Made by a program: the position numbers and the translations under genes | Notes under the pieces: model-generated | What the model saw: only the letters and a program-made list of their open reading frames with translations | What the model was told of the DNA's origin: nothing | The model's database searches: none | Shown: positions 13,628 through 20,526 of the stretch, piece by piece | How positions within the stretch are numbered: position 1 is the first letter of the stretch | Layout of the letters: each line of letters begins with the position of its first letter | Virus record (IMG/VR): IMGVR_UViG_3300042521_000904 | Coordinates: 1-40,236 of that record | Length of the DNA stretch: 40,236 bases | Direction: 5' to 3' (one strand) | Source of the DNA: a virus

Positions 13628-13726
13628 ACACCCTGATTGTCCATTGGTGGACGTTAAATAACATGAACCTTGCGATTGCTCTGGCAAGTTAAACATTGAG
13701 CCTCTCATCTACCTAAAGGAGTCAAA

Positions 13727-13864
13727 ATGATTGTTACTAACTACTTCGGTGTATTCACCGTCGCTCTAACCGCTTGCCTAATCACAGGTGCCCTGGCTTT
13801 CGCATGGGGCTTTGAGTATGCATTCAAAGTAATCAACCGACACAACAGAAAGAATGGTAAATAA
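13727..13864 (+). CDS. single-pass membrane microprotein
   Basis: This gene encodes 45 residues: MIVTNYFGVFTVALTACLIT continues into GALAFAWGFEYAFKV and a basic tail (INRHNRKNGK). One membrane helix at about residues 7-30, positive-inside C-terminus. An AAAGGAG ribosome-binding site lies six bases before the ATG. It is followed one base later by a coiled-coil microprotein. The pair could act at the host membrane. Function unknown. Confidence 0.65.
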   Translation: MIVTNYFGVFTVALTACLITGALAFAWGFEYAFKVINRHNRKNGK

Positions 13865-13865
13865 C

Positions 13866-14021
13866 ATGAAAACTTACGAACATTACAAGGAAGTTGACAG
13901 GCTGGAGTTGGAAAACACAAGGCTTAACGAAAACCTTCTTGCCTACGCCGAGTTGGTGGAAAGCATGACAAGGCGAATCATCCGACTTGAACAAGAAATC
14001 AACAAGTTAGAGATGATGTAA
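13866..14021 (+). CDS. coiled-coil microprotein
   Basis: This gene encodes 51 residues, MKTYEHYKEVDRLELENTRL then NENLLAYAELVESMTRRIIR and LEQEINKLEMM. Hydrophobic residues at heptad-like spacing along the whole chain indicate a dimeric coiled coil. Starts one base after the previous stop. Similar short coiled-coil proteins in actinophages are uncharacterised. The strong hairpin at 14045-14075 ends this small unit. Confidence 0.6.
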   Translation: MKTYEHYKEVDRLELENTRLNENLLAYAELVESMTRRIIRLEQEINKLEMM

Positions 14022-14044
14022 TCAAAAAGACAAACACGAGATAC

Positions 14045-14075
14045 GAACGGGGTGAGCAGGTTTGTCACCCCGTTC
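14045..14075 (+). terminator. 11-bp hairpin terminator-like
   Basis: GAACGGGGTGA at 14045-14055 pairs perfectly with TCACCCCGTTC at 14065-14075, with a 9-base loop. It lies 23 bp after a stop and 30 bp before the next start. A weak pyrimidine tract follows. It is also symmetric enough to act on the opposite strand. Confidence 0.65.
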
Positions 14076-14105
14076 TAGTCTCTCTTCAGAAAGGTTTTTA
14101 AAAAA

Positions 14106-14462
14106 ATGATTCAGTTACCACGGATTGGTTCATATATCAAGTCCTACTCTAATTCCTCTCGTCCCTCTGTGGATGAAGAGAATTTTCCGTTCACTACTCG
14201 CTACTTCCACAAGACATTCTCAGAACAGGGCTTATCTGCTGACGGTTTGTCTTTGGAAGAAATTGAGTTTGCTTGTAGTGAGTACGAGTCGGGTGTCAGA
14301 CGTCAAAGGTCAGATACGGATAGGTATGAAGATAATCAGTTCTTTGAGGACTTTGTTCACGATGACGATTTATCACATGACCTGAAACGGGTTTATGACC
14401 CGGAATGGGCCGATGATGATGCTCGATGGTCGTTTGCATTTGTACCTAACAAAAAGAACTAA
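14106..14462 (+). CDS. acidic protein, unknown
   Basis: The 118-residue product begins MIQLPRIGSYIKSYSNSSRP, includes FPFTTRYFHKTFSEQGLSAD and ends with a very acidic half (EDFVHDDDLSHDLKRVYDPE). AGAAAGG precedes the ATG at 14106. Boxed in by hairpins on both sides, so probably its own transcript segment. Strongly acidic small phage proteins can mimic DNA to block host proteins, but there is no direct evidence here. Confidence 0.6.
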   Translation: MIQLPRIGSYIKSYSNSSRPSVDEENFPFTTRYFHKTFSEQGLSADGLSLEEIEFACSEYESGVRRQRSDTDRYEDNQFFEDFVHDDDLSHDLKRVYDPEWADDDARWSFAFVPNKKN

Positions 14463-14467
14463 TAGTC

Positions 14468-14507
14468 ATCTCACTTGCCCCCGCAGGTATGCGGGTCAAG
14501 ATGAGAT
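14468..14507 (+). terminator. long hairpin terminator-like
   Basis: ATCTCA with CTTG (14468-14477) pairs with CAAG and TGAGAT (14497-14507), with an inner CCCGCA/TGCGGG stem and short bulges. It is 6 bp after the stop of the acidic gene. AAGAAAAAATTT follows. A good candidate for a terminator or an RNA-processing stem. Confidence 0.65.
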
Positions 14508-14552
14508 TAAGAAAAAATTTAGAATATCAACTACTAACAAAGGATAAATAAA

Positions 14553-14903
14553 ATGATTGAAATGATTGTACAAGGTATCACTGGACGTGGTCCCAACAAC
14601 ACCAACGTAACTATTGTTCCGAATGACGAATCTGATGTCAAATACGGAACTGTAACCATCAAGAAGGGACATGTTCCACACATCTGGATTCCAAACAGCG
14701 TTGTGGACCAAGTTAATCTTCGTGCAGGTATGACCTTAATTGTAGAGCAGGTTCAACAAATCGGTCAGCCTGAAACTCACTGGGGCGAAGGTGACATGAA
14801 TCAGAAAAAGCGTCCTACACAACGAGTGCGTATTGGTGGCGGTCTTGATGTCCGTGAACCAGAAGCACAAGAGATGAAAACCCTCACGGTTACGAGGGCA
14901 TAA
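14553..14903 (+). CDS. beta-rich protein, unknown
   Basis: The 116-residue product begins MIEMIVQGITGRGPNNTNVT. It contains KYGTVTIKKGHVPHIWIPNS, VNLRAGMTLIVEQVQQIGQP and a basic end (KKRPTQRVRIGG), with alternating strands suggesting a small barrel such as an OB or SH3-like fold. AAAGGATAAATAAA precedes the ATG. It is followed by a clear terminator. Single-stranded nucleic-acid binding is possible from fold-type, but unproven. Confidence 0.6.
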   Translation: MIEMIVQGITGRGPNNTNVTIVPNDESDVKYGTVTIKKGHVPHIWIPNSVVDQVNLRAGMTLIVEQVQQIGQPETHWGEGDMNQKKRPTQRVRIGGGLDVREPEAQEMKTLTVTRA

Positions 14904-14939
14904 AAAAAGACCTGAGCACGTCGTAAAACTACTCAAGTT

Positions 14940-14982
14940 GGGGTTCTGGTCCATTCACTTGGGCCGGAACCCCTTTGTGTTT
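14940..14982 (+). terminator. rho-independent terminator
   Basis: GGGGTTCTGG at 14940-14949 pairs with CCGGAACCCC at 14964-14973 (one G-T wobble), loop of 14, followed directly by TTTGTGTTT. It is 37 bp after the stop at 14903 and ends this gene's transcript. Confidence 0.75.
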
Positions 14983-15013
14983 GGCGGGTAAAGACAAATC
15001 GGATGGGAGAAAA

Positions 15014-15247
15014 ATGGAAGAGTTAGTAAAAATTGTAGTTCAGTTGGTAACAGCACCGTTTGCACCAGAACAACATTATGGCGTTTTCGATTCAATGTAT
15101 GAAGCACAACAGTGGATTGAAAAACAACCTGAAGAACTTAAATTCAATTTAATCTTCGTCAGAAGCAAACAGCGTTACAGACCAGATGCATCGGATTGGT
15201 ATTACCAAAATGACGACAGAGACTTCTTTGCAGAATGGGAAGCATAA
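15014..15247 (+). CDS. small protein, unknown, start of amidoligase-region string
   Basis: This gene encodes 77 residues from the ATG at 15014 with GGGAGA upstream; an earlier in-frame start lies next to the terminator. It begins MEELVKIVVQLVTAPFAPEQ, with YGVFDSMYEAQQWIEKQPEE and NLIFVRSKQRYRPDASDWYY. This resembles short alpha/beta proteins with a Y-x-V-F-D-S-x-x-E-A motif found in phages. Directly abuts the next gene. Probably first in a coupled string running to 18603. Confidence 0.65.
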   Translation: MEELVKIVVQLVTAPFAPEQHYGVFDSMYEAQQWIEKQPEELKFNLIFVRSKQRYRPDASDWYYQNDDRDFFAEWEA

Positions 15248-15490
15248 ATGAAATCAAACATAACTCAAATCATCTACAACAAAAATGCTGGTGTTAATCC
15301 AGACAGCGTAGAAATACTTGTTCACACAAAGTGGACAGACGATTGGGACCCTATTCGTGTGCCAATCAATGTGGAATCAGAAGAAGAAAGAATGTTGCTG
15401 TTCGATTTCGTATGTCGGGCAGTGTGGAAAAAATACAACTTAACAACAACGAATGTAGGTTCAATCATCGCAGAAGAAGGAGCAGTATGA
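15248..15490 (+). CDS. small protein, unknown
   Basis: This gene encodes 80 residues, beginning MKSNITQIIYNKNAGVNPDS, with VEILVHTKWTDDWDPIRVPI and VCRAVWKKYNLTTTNVG. It begins immediately after the preceding stop and its own stop overlaps the next ATG (ATGA). A soluble alpha/beta chain without recognisable motif. The tight packing shows it belongs to the same translational unit as the amidoligase. Confidence 0.65.
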   Translation: MKSNITQIIYNKNAGVNPDSVEILVHTKWTDDWDPIRVPINVESEEERMLLFDFVCRAVWKKYNLTTTNVGSIIAEEGAV

Positions 15491-15666
15491 GCACATTAGA
15501 TTTAGCAATCTTTTATATTGCAATGTTCCTAGCCGGAACAATCATTTTTGTAATAGCAATTGGCTACATGGATAAGAAAAAAGAAAAAGAATGGACGAAA
15601 CTACAAATTCGTCTGAACTCACAAAAACTACACCCAAGTACCAAGATTGGAGATAACAATGCCTAG
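15487..15666 (+). CDS. single-pass membrane microprotein
   Basis: This gene encodes 59 residues: MSTLDLAIFYIAMFLAGTII then FVIAIGYMDKKKEKEWTKLQ and a basic tail. One membrane helix at about residues 5-27, Lys-rich cytoplasmic side. The start overlaps the previous stop (ATGA), and its end overlaps the amidoligase start by 8 bp, with the amidoligase ribosome-binding site inside its last codons. Coupling suggests it may anchor or assist the amidoligase at the membrane, which is inference. Confidence 0.65.
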   Translation: MSTLDLAIFYIAMFLAGTIIFVIAIGYMDKKKEKEWTKLQIRLNSQKLHPSTKIGDNNA

Positions 15667-16678
15667 CGATTACGACGATGAACCAGATTATGACGCACAC
15701 TGTTACGCATGTGAATGCGGACTATTCGACGGTGACTACGAATACCTCGATGACGAACCACATTGCAACGATTGTTACGAAGCAAGAGCAGCAAACGTTG
15801 TCATCCACAACTGGGGATACAAACCTGAACCATCATTTCTTAGTGATGATGGCAAAGCATACAGCATGTATCAACCATTGGGGGGTCAAGTGTACAGAGA
15901 TACACGTGGCCGAAATGTGTCAAGAAGTCAACTATATATGGGTTTTGAGCAAGAAGTAGAACACCTCGGATACGACAGAGAAGAAGTAGCACAACTAGTT
16001 CTGGACGTAGCAAACAAACAGAGACAAACTGTGTACATCAAAGATGATGCATCACTTGATAGCGGATTCGAAATTGTTTCTCATCCGGGAACACTTCAGT
16101 TCTTTACAAAGTATTTCGATTGGTCGGCAATATCTCAATTGTCTGAACTGAACTGTAAGTCATGGAATAGAAAAACATGCGGACTACATATTCATATGTC
16201 ACGCAATGCTTTCAAAGATGAGAAACATTTGTTCAAGTTTCTCGTGTTGATATACAAAAATCCTAAGAGCATGATTCAATTCGCAGGGCGAAACTCACAC
16301 TTCGCAAAGTTCGATATTGATGCGTTCCTCAATGGATACGACGGATGGGGTGACAAAGCAAAACGAAGCACTTCATTCATGAAGATGGCAAAAAGGGAAT
16401 CAAGTAATGACGACAGGTATTGTGCTGTAAATCTAAGAAACTCACAAACAATTGAGTTGCGTTTCTTTAGACCATCATTACTGCCTTCAACAACGCTTGC
16501 AGCATTACAACTATGTGACGCAATGTTCCACTACACGGAAGCAATGACAACACCAGAAGTAATGTCCAAAAAGGCTTTGGAATTTGCACAATTCGCAAAG
16601 TGGGTAGAACAACAAAATGATAAATACAAAATTCTTGATGAAAGAATCAAGACACGAGTAAGTATTGGAGAAAGATAA
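15659..16678 (+). CDS. amidoligase-like protein with N-terminal zinc cluster
   Basis: This gene encodes 339 residues from the ATG at 15659 (TTGGAG six bases upstream; a TTG at 15647 is inside that site). Residues 15-39 hold C15, C18, C36 and C39 in a LIM/zinc-ribbon-like cluster. G95-F-E97-Q-E99, S132-L-D-S-G-F-E138 and C174-G-L-H177-I-H179-M match the glutamine-synthetase-like amidoligase motifs; VNLRNSQTIELRFFRP further on fits the last one. Known amidoligases use ATP to join an amine to a carboxylate. The next gene is a class II glutamine amidotransferase, a pairing reported for this family in phages and bacteria. Substrate unknown; wall peptides or a protein tag are possible. Confidence 0.85.
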   Translation: MPSDYDDEPDYDAHCYACECGLFDGDYEYLDDEPHCNDCYEARAANVVIHNWGYKPEPSFLSDDGKAYSMYQPLGGQVYRDTRGRNVSRSQLYMGFEQEVEHLGYDREEVAQLVLDVANKQRQTVYIKDDASLDSGFEIVSHPGTLQFFTKYFDWSAISQLSELNCKSWNRKTCGLHIHMSRNAFKDEKHLFKFLVLIYKNPKSMIQFAGRNSHFAKFDIDAFLNGYDGWGDKAKRSTSFMKMAKRESSNDDRYCAVNLRNSQTIELRFFRPSLLPSTTLAALQLCDAMFHYTEAMTTPEVMSKKALEFAQFAKWVEQQNDKYKILDERIKTRVSIGER

Positions 16679-17601
16679 TGTGTTTACTTACATTCCTACC
16701 TGAGTCTGTTTGGCCAAATGTAGAAAGGTTTGAGACAGCAGCAATCGGAAATCCTGACGGATTTGGGTTTGCAATCTTAGACAAAAACAAAATACACAAA
16801 GCACACAGCATGAACTTCCAGGAAACAATGAACAAGTTCTTGGACATGCGGACAAAACACACAGGACCAGCATTGTTCCACTTTAGGTGGGCGACACATG
16901 GTTCAGAAACACTAGACAACTGTCATCCATTCCTGCTTGGCAACGACCCAAACACTGTAGTTGCACACAACGGAATATTGCCAGTTTCTATTCTCAAGGG
17001 TGATGACAGGTCAGACACCAAGGTGTTCGCAGAGGACATCATGCCAGCAGTTGGTGGCATTACAAGTCTTGACAATGATGAGTACCACAATAAGTTATCA
17101 CAATGGGCTAAAGGAAACAAACTCGTGTTCCTAACCAACAATGATGACGCATTGTATGACTTCTACATTGTCAACGAGCATCTTGGTCACTGGGATGAAA
17201 ACATGTGGTGGTCAAACTATTCATACGAAGCAGTTGCAACAACGTACAAGTATCCAGCATATGGTGGTTACTCAAGAATGTATGGTGGTGGATGGGATGA
17301 TGATTGGGATTACGGGTATCACAAAACAGAAAACCTGTACGAACAAGAAACACTCGTCGAAGATGAACTTCAAGAGTGTTGGGAAAAGATGGATATATAC
17401 CTAACACGAGTAAGTGACAAAGAACAATTGCTCGAATGCTACACATGTGCACACAGTGAAGTAATTGCAGTAGATGATATAAAAACTCATTGTCCAGAAT
17501 GCATGGCGTGTTTGTTCTGTGGGGCACACCATGACTGCGGATGCTGGGACGCAATATACGAAGCAAATGAATCATTCCATTTAGAAACAACAATCTACTA
17601 A
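16678..17601 (+). CDS. class II glutamine amidotransferase-like protein with zinc tail
   Basis: The 307-residue product starts MCLLTFLP, so removal of Met exposes Cys2, the catalytic nucleophile of class II (Ntn) amidotransferases. N25-P-D-G-F-G30, FHFRWATHG (about residues 63-71), NCHPF and VVAHNGILPV are the family's active-site strands. The last 80 residues add Cys pairs (CYTC, CPEC, CLFC, CGCWD), which look like a zinc-binding module. TAATG joins it to the amidoligase, so the two are co-translated and probably act together: glutamine or glutamyl transfer feeding amide-bond formation. The residues around WWSNYSYEAVATTYKYP form a Tyr/Gly-rich insert. Confidence 0.85.
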   Translation: MCLLTFLPESVWPNVERFETAAIGNPDGFGFAILDKNKIHKAHSMNFQETMNKFLDMRTKHTGPALFHFRWATHGSETLDNCHPFLLGNDPNTVVAHNGILPVSILKGDDRSDTKVFAEDIMPAVGGITSLDNDEYHNKLSQWAKGNKLVFLTNNDDALYDFYIVNEHLGHWDENMWWSNYSYEAVATTYKYPAYGGYSRMYGGGWDDDWDYGYHKTENLYEQETLVEDELQECWEKMDIYLTRVSDKEQLLECYTCAHSEVIAVDDIKTHCPECMACLFCGAHHDCGCWDAIYEANESFHLETTIY

Positions 17602-17610
17602 GGAGAAAAT

Positions 17611-17874
17611 ATGACACTTGAATACATCGAAGCAGCAGTAATCAAAACTCATCTTACAAAAGCAATAGTCAAAGAACTACTGCGCTCGGGAGAATTTGAA
17701 AGATGGGTACTGGTGAATTCATCAAAAACAAAAACAAAAGAAGATAAAAAACGATTCCAAGTAAGAGCATGTAACTACGCAAGTTCATATTCAAAATACC
17801 CAGAACTTGAATGGGCATGTCATGAAGGTGAAAACAATTATTCCGTCGTCGTAAGAAAGTTGGAGACAAAATGA
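17611..17874 (+). CDS. small basic protein, unknown
   Basis: This gene encodes 87 residues beginning MTLEYIEAAVIKTHLTKAIV, with a Lys-rich central stretch (SSKTKTKEDKKRFQVRACNY) and YSVVVRKLETK at the end. AAGGAGAAAAT precedes the ATG. It follows the amidotransferase by 9 bp and overlaps the next gene (ATGA). No family recognised; the position suggests a partner of the amidoligase cassette. Confidence 0.6.
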   Translation: MTLEYIEAAVIKTHLTKAIVKELLRSGEFERWVLVNSSKTKTKEDKKRFQVRACNYASSYSKYPELEWACHEGENNYSVVVRKLETK

Positions 17875-18344
17875 CAACAATCAAATTAATTCCACAAGAA
17901 ATGGAGTTCAATGTCTCACTAGATAGTGCGTCATTGCCCTCGCTATTCAATCAATCACTAGAAACAACAATCGATGCAAGAATCGAAGCAACACTCAAAA
18001 ACACTGAGTTCACACGCAAGGTGCGTGACTGGTTGCTAGAAAGCATCGACACAAGTGACATCGCAAGAGACATGACTAGGTACATTGATTACGAAGAAAT
18101 ATCAGAACGAATCTGTGACAGAACAACATTGTTCGAAGAAGACAATCTGCATAGAGTAATCATGGAAGATGCAAGATTCGGAAACAAACTACGTTCAGCA
18201 ATGGAATCATTGGTGACTTCAGCAATGATTAACAGCGCAGTAGAAGAAAAAATGCAAGAATACCTAGCAGCACTCGCTGTGGATGCAGCAGATAGAGCAG
18301 TAAAGATTATCGCAAACCGGCTAGACAAGGGAGCAGATGAATAA
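17871..18344 (+). CDS. helical acidic protein, unknown
   Basis: The 157-residue product begins MTTIKLIPQEMEFNVSLDSA and is nearly all helical afterwards (TTIDARIEATLKNTEFTRKV, DWLLESIDTSDIARDMTRYI, ALAVDAADRAVKIIANRLDK). Its layout suggests a coiled or bundled structure. The start overlaps the previous stop by 4 bp; the end overlaps the WhiB start by 8 bp. No function can be assigned. Confidence 0.6.
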   Translation: MTTIKLIPQEMEFNVSLDSASLPSLFNQSLETTIDARIEATLKNTEFTRKVRDWLLESIDTSDIARDMTRYIDYEEISERICDRTTLFEEDNLHRVIMEDARFGNKLRSAMESLVTSAMINSAVEEKMQEYLAALAVDAADRAVKIIANRLDKGADE

Positions 18345-18603
18345 GACTTTCAGCATCTATAAACCAACATTCATGGAGAAAGGAAAGTGTGTTGGCTTTC
18401 CAACACGCTGGTGGTTTCCAGAGTTTAGGGACAAGAAAGAACAAACAAGAAATACACAAAAGGCAAAAGAATTATGCCTGCAATGTGAAGTAAGACAGCA
18501 GTGCATCTCATATGCAAAAGAAACACGTTCATCCGGCATATGGGGTGCAATGACATTCGATAGAGGACTACCAAACAAAAGGGGAAAAAGAAATGTCAAG
18601 TAA
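18337..18603 (+). CDS. WhiB-family Fe-S regulator
   Basis: This gene encodes 88 residues with the four conserved Cys: C18, C47, C50 and C56 (CLQCEVRQQC), followed by YAKETRSSGIWGAMTFDRG, the G-I/V-W-G turn of WhiB proteins, and a basic tail (PNKRGKRNVK). WhiB proteins bind a [4Fe-4S] cluster, pair with host sigma factor and are confined to Actinobacteria and their phages, so this fixes the host group. In mycobacteriophage TM4 a phage WhiB blocks host division and superinfection; a similar role is possible here. It is embedded by overlaps in the string after the amidoligase. Confidence 0.93.
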   Translation: MNKTFSIYKPTFMEKGKCVGFPTRWWFPEFRDKKEQTRNTQKAKELCLQCEVRQQCISYAKETRSSGIWGAMTFDRGLPNKRGKRNVK

Positions 18604-19081
18604 AGAAGAAACAATGTTAAAAATAGAACGAGACATCAGTGACTCACTAAAGAAAGTATTTGTTGATGAGTTCTCATTACCAGAAGCAATTCTGTTTGGA
18701 ATAGAAACATTCATTGGGGAACCACCAATGATTAATCCAATCTCAAAGAACCAAGATGTGTATGATATGCTGTTTGATGAGGACATACCAAGGCAAATTG
18801 CACCCTATACCAAGTTCGTAGTCGTTACATGCGGGTGGGCTGCACCACTAGAAGATGAAGAAAAAGAAGACGATACAATACGTCCATCGTTACATCCAAA
18901 CAGAAAACGAGTTAAAATGACTCTTCTGTGTGACAATGGCAAGATTACATCAGCCATTGCATTCAAAGGGGAAAAAGAGATTATCGTAGATGTGGGTAAC
19001 GCATCTGGCGACCTTAAAGAAGCAATGCTTGATTTGTACTACAGGTCACGAACAATGAAAGAAGAAATCTGTAACGATTAA
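18593..19081 (+). CDS. protein of unknown function
   Basis: The 162-residue product begins MSSKEETMLKIERDISDSLK and contains FSLPEAILFGIETFIGEPPM, YTKFVVVTCGWAAPLEDEEK and a Glu-rich C-terminus. The V-V-V-T-C-G-W-A-A-P-L stretch is distinctive; I think I have seen it in actinobacterial proteins but cannot name the family. It overlaps the WhiB gene by 11 bp, a strong sign that both are translated together. The first 60 residues are helical, the rest beta-rich. Confidence 0.6.
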   Translation: MSSKEETMLKIERDISDSLKKVFVDEFSLPEAILFGIETFIGEPPMINPISKNQDVYDMLFDEDIPRQIAPYTKFVVVTCGWAAPLEDEEKEDDTIRPSLHPNRKRVKMTLLCDNGKITSAIAFKGEKEIIVDVGNASGDLKEAMLDLYYRSRTMKEEICND

Positions 19082-19114
19082 AAATATCCTATCCCCCTAA
19101 CATTGGAGAACAAT

Positions 19115-19537
19115 TTGTTAAAATCACTACTAATCGCAACCTTAATGACTGCAGCCACAACATCGGGTGGGGAGTATACACCATACTCGTCCTCAAATTA
19201 CTACAATCCAAAAGTAATTGCACCCAAATCTGCAAAATGCCCACAATGGTGGGACATGGCACAATCAATTGGCTGGAGAAAAAACCAACTGGAAATGCTT
19301 GACAAAATCATGTACAGAGAGTCAAGGTGCGATTTGTATGCAATTAACAAACAAGACCCCAATGGGGGGAGTTTCGGACTAATGCAAGTCAACGGCTTCT
19401 GGGATAACTACTGCAAACTAAATAAGAAACGTGACTTAATTGACCCATCGATTAATTTACGATGTGCATTATCCATATTCAATTATGCAAGCGACAGACA
19501 CGACAACGGATGGGGGCCCTGGAACGAGCAAGAATAA
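19115..19537 (+). CDS. secreted lysozyme/transglycosylase-like (SLT) protein
   Basis: This gene encodes 140 residues from the TTG at 19115, with GGAGAA four bases upstream; a TTG at 19103 sits in that site. Residues 2-18 form a signal peptide. The lysozyme-like domain has the catalytic Glu at about residue 69 in MYRESRCD, then GGSFGLMQVNGFW and a NGWGPWN end, the pattern of soluble lytic transglycosylases cutting glycan strands in peptidoglycan. It is on the plus arm, far from the holin-like genes, and could help wall opening at lysis or modify the wall early. C42, C72 and later Cys could form disulfides outside the cell. Confidence 0.75.
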   Translation: MLKSLLIATLMTAATTSGGEYTPYSSSNYYNPKVIAPKSAKCPQWWDMAQSIGWRKNQLEMLDKIMYRESRCDLYAINKQDPNGGSFGLMQVNGFWDNYCKLNKKRDLIDPSINLRCALSIFNYASDRHDNGWGPWNEQE

Positions 19538-19621
19538 TCTCCGCTGTCACACCCTTCACACTTGCGTGTGCTAGTTTGGGGGGACAACAGGGGGGCTGTT
19601 AATAGTCCGATATCACTGCGA

Positions 19622-19639
19622 CCAACCCTATGGGGTTGG
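19622..19639 (+). terminator. hairpin before the exonuclease gene
   Basis: CCAACCC at 19622-19628 pairs with GGGTTGG at 19633-19639 around TATG. An in-frame ATG at 19630 lies in its loop, which argues against that start. With a GGGGGG-containing stretch just upstream (19577-19597), the gap 19538-19659 looks like a boundary between the lysozyme gene and the replication block. Confidence 0.45.
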
Positions 19640-19659
19640 CGCAACAAGAAAAGAGACAC

Positions 19660-20526
19660 ATGAGAATAGAAAATAATGGTGGCACTACAACCGACCGTAT
19701 CTACATACGACAATCATGGCTAAATGATGCCTTAATGTGTCCGGAACGTGCACGATTAATGGAGTTGAATCCATCTGCACGAAAAGAAAATGACTCAGCA
19801 ATGATGGGAACAGCATGCCATAGTGGCATCGAAGCAGTTCTCAACAAACAAATTGAGCCTAGTGAAATAGCAGATTATTCTGTCAACTCATTCAAAGCAG
19901 CAGAACAAGACTTGTGGACGCAGGGCAAGTCAATCAATATCACCAACACAGAGCCACGCAATTGGGAAAAGCATATTGCCTCAATGTCTGAAGCATGGGT
20001 TAAAGACATCATGCCTCATGTGCCAGAAGGTGGACAAACAGAATATAAATTTGCTACAAAAGTTGGTGCAATTTCTAATGCGTTGTATGAATACGAATTG
20101 TACTTTGAAGGCACAATGGATTACATTCATCCGACTGGTATTTGGGACTGGAAAACTGCCGCCCGAAAATACTATGAGGGCGAAAAGCAAATGCAAAATA
20201 TTCAGTCTGCAATTTATTGCCAAGCAGGAGTCAACCTCGGATTGGTTGAGTATCCTGTAGATTTCTCGTTCGGAGTAATGATACGCAACGCATCATCAAC
20301 CGGACAAATAGTTACAATCAAACGACGTGAGGAACATGCCAAGTGGGTTATCGCTCAAGCAACAGCACTTGTCAATACCATTCTCACAAACAAGATTTAC
20401 CTGCCATCAGAACGATGGCTTGTAAACGACCAACACTTTCTCTGTTCAAAGAGATGGTGTCCAGTATGGTCAATGTGCAAAGGCTCGTTTATTCACGAGT
20501 CAACTAACAACGCTGAGGAGGCGTAA
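19660..20526 (+). CDS. Cas4/RecB-like Fe-S PD-(D/E)XK nuclease
   Basis: This gene encodes 288 residues from the ATG at 19660. RIYIRQSWLNDALMCPERAR near the start and GTACHSGIEAV give the first motif. EYKF, then GTMDYI with the metal-binding Asp and GIWDWKTAARKY with DxK, form the active centre, followed by QSAIYC. One Cys near the start (ALMCPER) and three near the end (LCSKRWCPVWSMC) match the four Cys of the Fe-S cluster in Cas4 and AddB. Such phage nucleases resect DNA ends in recombination. Its stop overlaps the next start (TAATGG). It opens the replication/recombination block. Confidence 0.85.
   Translation: MRIENNGGTTTDRIYIRQSWLNDALMCPERARLMELNPSARKENDSAMMGTACHSGIEAVLNKQIEPSEIADYSVNSFKAAEQDLWTQGKSINITNTEPRNWEKHIASMSEAWVKDIMPHVPEGGQTEYKFATKVGAISNALYEYELYFEGTMDYIHPTGIWDWKTAARKYYEGEKQMQNIQSAIYCQAGVNLGLVEYPVDFSFGVMIRNASSTGQIVTIKRREEHAKWVIAQATALVNTILTNKIYLPSERWLVNDQHFLCSKRWCPVWSMCKGSFIHESTNNAEEA

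Noticed and set aside
17171-17617. Minus-strand frame of 148 codons
   Set aside because: Mirror of the amidotransferase gene; the plus-strand frame has conserved catalytic motifs.
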